Assembly: GCF_000550805.1 (NCBI RefSeq)
Contig: NZ_CP004353.1
Span: 682,001 to 746,000 of the forward strand
Source: Corynebacterium vitaeruminis DSM 20294
Lineage (GTDB): Bacteria; Actinomycetota; Actinomycetes; Mycobacteriales; Mycobacteriaceae
Reading direction: 5' to 3'
Length of the DNA: 64,000 nt
The notes below the pieces were generated by a model, which saw only the letters and a program-made list of their open reading frames with translations, did no database searches and was not told the DNA's origin. The translations under genes and the position numbers were made by a program. Below are positions 60,140 to 64,000 of the stretch, piece by piece (the first letter of the stretch is position 1; the number at the start of each line of letters is the position of its first letter).

Positions 60140-61491
60140 AATCGTGTCCTCCTCAAAAATCGCTCATCAGACATGGACTCAGAATCAGTCAGCTGCTGCC
60201 CGTCAGGCTCAGAAGTCGGCTCGGTCTCATCGGTCTGGGGCTCGCCGTCGTCGGTGGGTTGGGTGTTGGCGTAGGCTCCAGCCAGGTTCAGGGGCAGCAT
60301 GTTCCCGTTGACCAGGTAGAGGTCGCCACCGGCCTCCGGGTCGATGCGGTCGAGATTTTCGAGCTCGCGGATGTCGTTGGCGGACATCCACCCGTTCTGG
60401 CGGGCTACCGCGTAGCCGTTCATGCGCGACACGTAGTCGCCGCGCAACAGCCCCTCCAGGTTGAACTTCACGAACAACGTCGGCTTCTCGCGGGGGTTGA
60501 GCAGGGTTTTGGTGATGGCTTGTTCGAAGCGGATCACCCACGGGTCAAGCGTGTACTTCACGAACTCCAACGACTGCTGCTCAATATTGCTGAACGAGGA
60601 CTTTTCCAAGTCGCCGATCATGTGGGGTGGGATGCGGAAGATGCGGGCAATCTCGTTGATCTGAAACTTGCGGGTCTCCAAGAACTGCGCCTGCTCCGGG
60701 GACACGGAGATTGGCGTGTACTTCATGCCCTCCTCCAACACCGCAATCTTGTTGCCGTTCCTCGCACCCCCGAAGGTCGCCTGCCATGACTCACGAACCC
60801 TGGCGGGGTCTTTGATCGTGCCCGGATGCTCCAACACCCCACCCGGAGCTGCACCGTTGGCGAAGAACGACGCGCCGTATTCTTCGGTGGCCTGCGCCAG
60901 CCCGATGGCGTTCTTCGCCATCGCGATCGGGCTGTAGCCGACCAGGCCATCGAAGCCCAGGCCGGGAATATGCAACACCTCATGCGGGGACAGGCGCACG
61001 GTTTCGAAGCGGCCTGCCGGTTCGTCCCAGGTGCGCTGATACTCGTAGTAGAGGCGGCCCTGTTCGTCGCGTCCGACGGTCATGCGGTTGGGCATCAACG
61101 GATACAGGCCGATCACCTCATCCAGCCCGTTGCGGAGTACTTGGGCGAAGGCGTTGCCCCACAACAGCAGGTGCGTCATGAGTGTTTCGCGGAACACGAA
61201 GCTGGTCATCTCCGGGTTCGGCTCGTCATGGAGCAGCCGGTAGAGCGGATGGTCGAGAGCCTTCACATTCGACCCGTCCGTGCCCTGCCGGTAGACATGC
61301 AACGGCAGCCCGGCGATCGCTTCAGCGAGGATGCGCACACACGAGTAGACAGCAGTCATCTGCATCGCCGAGCGCTCCGTCACCGGACGCCCCGACGTAG
61401 TACCACCAAAGAAGAAGCTGTACCCGGCGCTGATCGCATGATCCTCAGCGGGCCGGTTGTTGCCGCCGCGTAGCCAGTCAAGAAAACCCAT
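60136..61491 (-). CDS. Phage portal protein (HK97 family)
   Basis: 451 residues. MGFLDWLRGG, then AMQMTAVYSCVRILAEAIAG and LYRLLHDEPNPEMTSFVFRE are typical for the HK97-type portal. The middle has ANGAAPGGVLEHPGTIKDPA and the C-terminal crown is polar. Twelve copies form the DNA entry channel at one capsid vertex. The C-terminal codons overlap the protease start. Confidence 0.93.
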   Translation of the reverse strand: MGFLDWLRGGNNRPAEDHAISAGYSFFFGGTTSGRPVTERSAMQMTAVYSCVRILAEAIAGLPLHVYRQGTDGSNVKALDHPLYRLLHDEPNPEMTSFVFRETLMTHLLLWGNAFAQVLRNGLDEVIGLYPLMPNRMTVGRDEQGRLYYEYQRTWDEPAGRFETVRLSPHEVLHIPGLGFDGLVGYSPIAMAKNAIGLAQATEEYGASFFANGAAPGGVLEHPGTIKDPARVRESWQATFGGARNGNKIAVLEEGMKYTPISVSPEQAQFLETRKFQINEIARIFRIPPHMIGDLEKSSFSNIEQQSLEFVKYTLDPWVIRFEQAITKTLLNPREKPTLFVKFNLEGLLRGDYVSRMNGYAVARQNGWMSANDIRELENLDRIDPEAGGDLYLVNGNMLPLNLAGAYANTQPTDDGEPQTDETEPTSEPDGQQLTDSESMSDERFLRRTRL

Positions 61492-61523
61492 GCGTGTGCT
61501 CCTCGCAGACGTAGAGTTGGAAC

Positions 61524-61724
61524 ATGAAGTTCGGGATGAGGAAGCCGTCGCTGACGCGTTCGCTGAAGGCGCGCACGACTGGGCGTGCGAAGCGTGCGAT
61601 CAAGAAGGCTGTCATTCCCGGATACGGGAAGAAAGGCATGGGATTCGTGAAGAACCCGAGCCGGTCAGTGAAGAACGCCGTCTACAAGCGCACCACATTC
61701 AGCTTCTGGGATCTGTTCAAGTAA
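61524..61724 (+). CDS. Small basic plus-strand protein between terminase and portal
   Basis: 66 residues on the strand opposite to the packaging genes. Very basic: MRKPSLTRSLKARTTGRAKR, then KKGMGFVKNPSRSVKNAVYK and an aromatic end (FSFWDLFK). I recall similar short proteins in Gram-positive phages and integrative elements (KPSxxxSxxARTTGKxKR, YGKKGMG), which supports it as a real gene. Function unknown; its charge suggests nucleic-acid or membrane binding. TAGAGT at 61512-61517 could be the -10 of a leaderless transcript. It ends 6 bp before the terminase stop. Confidence 0.6.
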   Translation: MKFGMRKPSLTRSLKARTTGRAKRAIKKAVIPGYGKKGMGFVKNPSRSVKNAVYKRTTFSFWDLFK

Positions 61725-61730
61725 TCCACC

Positions 61731-63338
61731 TCAGAGCACGAGTAGCCCGCGCTCGTCGTAGACGGAACCGGCGTGGTGGTCGTTGCCGCGTCGGATGGCG
61801 CGGTCGAGTGCCATGATGGTGGCGACGACGCCGTCGATCTTCTCCGTGGACTTTTGTTTGTCGGGTTTGATGTTGCCGGCCGGGTCGGTGCGCACGTGGA
61901 TGTTGTCGACCATCCAGGCGAGCACCGGATGCCCACCGTGAGCCAGGCGGCCCTCCAACGCCAGCTTCATTAGCTCCTTGCTCGGTGGGGACATGTCTTT
62001 GAAGCCCTGTCCGAACGGCACGACCGTGAATCCGGCATCGTCCAGGTTCTGTGACATTTGCACGGCACCCCACCGGTCGAACGCGATCTCCCGGATATCG
62101 AACCGGGTGCCGAGTTCTTCGATGAACGCCTCAATCGCGCCATAGTGGACAACGTTCCCTTCGGTCGTCTCCAGGAAGCCTTGCTGCTGCCAGAGGTCGT
62201 AGGGCACGTGGTCACGCACGACACGGAGCTTGAGGTTGTCTTGGGGTATCCAGAACCAGGGCGCGATCACATATGGCTCGTCGCCAGACTCGGGTGGGAA
62301 TACGAGGACGAACGCGGTGATGTCCGTCGTGGAGGCGAGGTCGAGGCCGCCGTAGCAGACCCGACCTTCCAGATCAGCGAGGTCGACGGGAGCTGAGCTG
62401 TTGTTCCACACGTGCATGGGCATCCACCGCACCGACTGCTTCACCCACTGGTTCAAGCGCAGCTGACGGAACGTGTTCTCCTCAGCCGGATTCTGCCTCG
62501 CCGAGTTGCAGGCTTGGCGAACCTTCTCGATCGGCACCGTGATCCCCAAGCTGGGGTTCGCTTTCGCCCACACCGCCTCGTCGGTCCAGTCATCTTCGCG
62601 GTCGGCACCGTAGATGACCGGGTAGAACGTCGGATCGTGCTTCTTGCCCGCGATGACGTCCAGGGCTTTCTCGTGCTGTTCGTAGCAAATGCTGTGCGTG
62701 TCGGTACCGGCCGTCGTGATGAGGAAGTACAGCGGCTGGGTGCGGGCGTCGCCCGACCCTTTGGTCATGACGTCGAAGAGTGCCCGGTTGGGTTGGGTGT
62801 GCAGCTCGTCGAACACGACCCCGGAAATGTTGAATCCGTGCTTCGAATATGCCTCCGCTGAGAGGACTTGGTAGAAGGAGTTGGTGGGTTTGTAGACGAT
62901 GCGTTTCTGGGAGCGCAGGATCTTCACCCGCTTCGACAGGGCTGGGCTCATGGCGACCATATCGGCGGCCACTTCGAACACGATCGAGGCTTGCTGACGG
63001 TCTGCAGCGCACCCGTACACTTCGGCACGCTCCTCACCGTCCCCGCACGTCAGTAGCAGAGCGACAGCGGCGGCGAGCTCTGATTTGCCCTGTTTCTTGG
63101 GTATCTCGACGTAGGCGGTGGTGAACTGGCGGTAGCCGTCGGCTTTGACGGTGCCGAACAGGTCACGGATGATCTGTTCCTGCCAGTCGATGAGATGGAA
63201 CGGCTTGCCCGCCCAGCGCCCTTTGGTGTGCTTGAGGGCTTGGATGAACGCGACTGCGAAGTCGGCCTTCCGTTTGTCGTAGGTGGAGCCTGCGGCCATG
63301 AACCGGGTCGGCGTGTAGATGTCGAGAGTGCGTATCAC
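61731..63338 (-). CDS. Terminase large subunit
   Basis: 535 residues. The ATPase domain has the Walker A variant EIPKKQGKSELAA (residues 78-90), Walker B GVVFDELHTQ (173-182), and a coupling motif LITTAGT. The nuclease domain has GGLDLASTTDITA, AFDRWGA and a late acidic residue near KIDGVVATIMALDRA. It cuts and pumps concatemeric DNA into the capsid. A conserved small terminase is expected upstream (right), but no clear one is seen up to the window edge. Confidence 0.94.
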   Translation of the reverse strand: MIRTLDIYTPTRFMAAGSTYDKRKADFAVAFIQALKHTKGRWAGKPFHLIDWQEQIIRDLFGTVKADGYRQFTTAYVEIPKKQGKSELAAAVALLLTCGDGEERAEVYGCAADRQQASIVFEVAADMVAMSPALSKRVKILRSQKRIVYKPTNSFYQVLSAEAYSKHGFNISGVVFDELHTQPNRALFDVMTKGSGDARTQPLYFLITTAGTDTHSICYEQHEKALDVIAGKKHDPTFYPVIYGADREDDWTDEAVWAKANPSLGITVPIEKVRQACNSARQNPAEENTFRQLRLNQWVKQSVRWMPMHVWNNSSAPVDLADLEGRVCYGGLDLASTTDITAFVLVFPPESGDEPYVIAPWFWIPQDNLKLRVVRDHVPYDLWQQQGFLETTEGNVVHYGAIEAFIEELGTRFDIREIAFDRWGAVQMSQNLDDAGFTVVPFGQGFKDMSPPSKELMKLALEGRLAHGGHPVLAWMVDNIHVRTDPAGNIKPDKQKSTEKIDGVVATIMALDRAIRRGNDHHAGSVYDERGLLVL

Positions 63339-63369
63339 GCCCGTCAGGCTCCTTCCTGCACTGGCTGGG

Positions 63370-63657
63370 TTAGTTGGTGTGGGCGAAGGCCCAGGCGATG
63401 GCGTGGCCTGCGTCGGCGAACAGTTCGTCAGCCTCGGCGATCAGGTCGAGTTCGCATTCAATGAAGCCTCGGGCATCCGGTCCCCAGCCAGGGATGGGCT
63501 GCTGGGCGAGCTTGTAGACGCGAGCGTCGTTTCCGATCCGGCCTTTGCCCAGGTGCCGGTATGCCGAGGCGAGGACGAAATCCCCGTAGGCGATCACCGT
63601 GCCGTAGCTGTCGGTCGCCATCTGCAGCTGCTCCATCGTGGTCTTTTCGTTGTTCAT
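63370..63657 (-). CDS. Small phage protein upstream of the terminase
   Basis: 95 residues from ATG 63657, which has AAGGAG 7 bp upstream. Acidic, soluble: MATDSYGTVIAYGDFVLASA, later VYKLAQQPIPGWGPDARGF and ADELFADAGHAIAWAF. No known family. It is not an obvious small terminase, lacking a helix-turn-helix. It may be a late-operon leader gene. Confidence 0.6.
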   Translation of the reverse strand: MNNEKTTMEQLQMATDSYGTVIAYGDFVLASAYRHLGKGRIGNDARVYKLAQQPIPGWGPDARGFIECELDLIAEADELFADAGHAIAWAFAHTN

Positions 63658-63836
63658 GACCTTCTCCTTGTCCTCTTGTTCGGTCATGTACATACAGCCA
63701 TAGGTGTGCGCGGCTATCCAGTCGTAAAAGCCCTAGTCAGGCACTATTTTTAAGGAATCCTCGAGTGGCCAGTTGAACATGGAATCCGTCATTGTCGATC
63801 CGCTCGCGGCAGGTGGCGTTCCATGCTGATTTGGGG
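63658..63836. other. Short non-coding gap with a possible gene remnant
   Basis: Between the two small phage genes there is no complete gene. One minus-strand frame reads AWNATCRERIDNDGFHV without a start codon, which recalls the middle of P27-type small terminases, so a decayed fragment is possible. Promoter elements are not evident. Confidence 0.3.
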
Positions 63837-64000
63837 TCAGCTGCTGGTGAGGTGCCAGGCGGGAATGAGTTGGCGTTCCTCGGTGAACGGGTCGGTGTAG
63901 TGTGCGTTAACTTCGGTCATCCCGATCAAGGTGGCTCCGGCTTGGGTGAGGTTCCAGATGATCTCGGTGAGGCCGGTCTGGTTCGCGCTGATCGTGAACT
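63837..64000 (-). CDS. C-terminal end of an unknown phage protein (5' end outside the window)
   Basis: The minus-strand frame is open from the right edge to TGA at 63839-63837 and reads FTISANQTGLTEIIWNLTQA, then LIGMTEVNAHYTDPFTEERQ and an end PAWHLTSS. About 54 residues are visible. The sequence has protein-like composition, but no family could be named from so short a piece. Confidence 0.5.
   Translation of the reverse strand, partial: FTISANQTGLTEIIWNLTQAGATLIGMTEVNAHYTDPFTEERQLIPAWHLTSS

Noticed and set aside
63658..63836. A P27-type small terminase gene
   Set aside because: The frame with the suggestive peptide has no start codon and a stop soon upstream, so at best it is a fragment.

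Overview
The window looks like a chromosomal segment of a high-GC actinobacterium, most likely Corynebacterium or a close relative in the Mycobacteriales. The first 14 kb keeps a gene order known from mycobacteria: AdnB-type helicase-nuclease, TrkA-N potassium channel, NudC, UvrD2, then the Rv3196-, Rv3195-, Rv3194c-, Rv3193c- and Rv3192-like genes. This core ends with an initiator tRNA-Met at 14100-14173.

From about 14.2 to 39.5 kb lies a conjugative element next to the tRNA. Its left edge has a Xre-type regulator whose reading frame ends inside the tRNA, an excisionase-like protein, a helix-turn-helix replication-type protein with iteron-like repeats inside its gene, and a WhiB-like protein. 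A long plus-strand operon (16.7-33.9 kb) then encodes a type IV secretion apparatus: secreted and lipoproteins, a cutinase-like pseudoenzyme, two small VirB2/TrbC-like membrane proteins, a TrbL/VirB6-like protein, an SCO6880-family protein, a VirB4-like ATPase, a three-domain peptidoglycan hydrolase and a VirD4/TraG coupling ATPase. A 1227-residue MobF relaxase-helicase (minus strand) faces away from a small acidic protein across two tandem hairpins that look like oriT.

From 39.5 to 42.6 kb is a defence patch: an MmeI-like restriction protein that has lost its methyltransferase half, and a single-chain GmrSD-like (DUF262 plus DUF1524) type IV restriction enzyme.

From 42.6 kb to the right edge is a minus-strand prophage. 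In transcription order it has the large terminase, portal, ClpP-like protease, HK97 capsid, connector genes, tail tube, a frameshifted tail chaperone, tape measure, distal tail, tail spike, holin, amidase endolysin, a terminator, and then an integration cassette: zinc-finger HTH protein, SHOCT-like small protein and two overlapping serine recombinases. The last recombinase stops 7 bp from the stop of the restriction gene. Two short plus-strand genes interrupt the phage late region. No replication or lysogeny genes of the phage are inside the window; they probably lie to the right.

No CRISPR array and no complete insertion sequence were seen. No gap longer than 300 bp lacks a gene. All family names are from reading the sequence by eye, without database searches.
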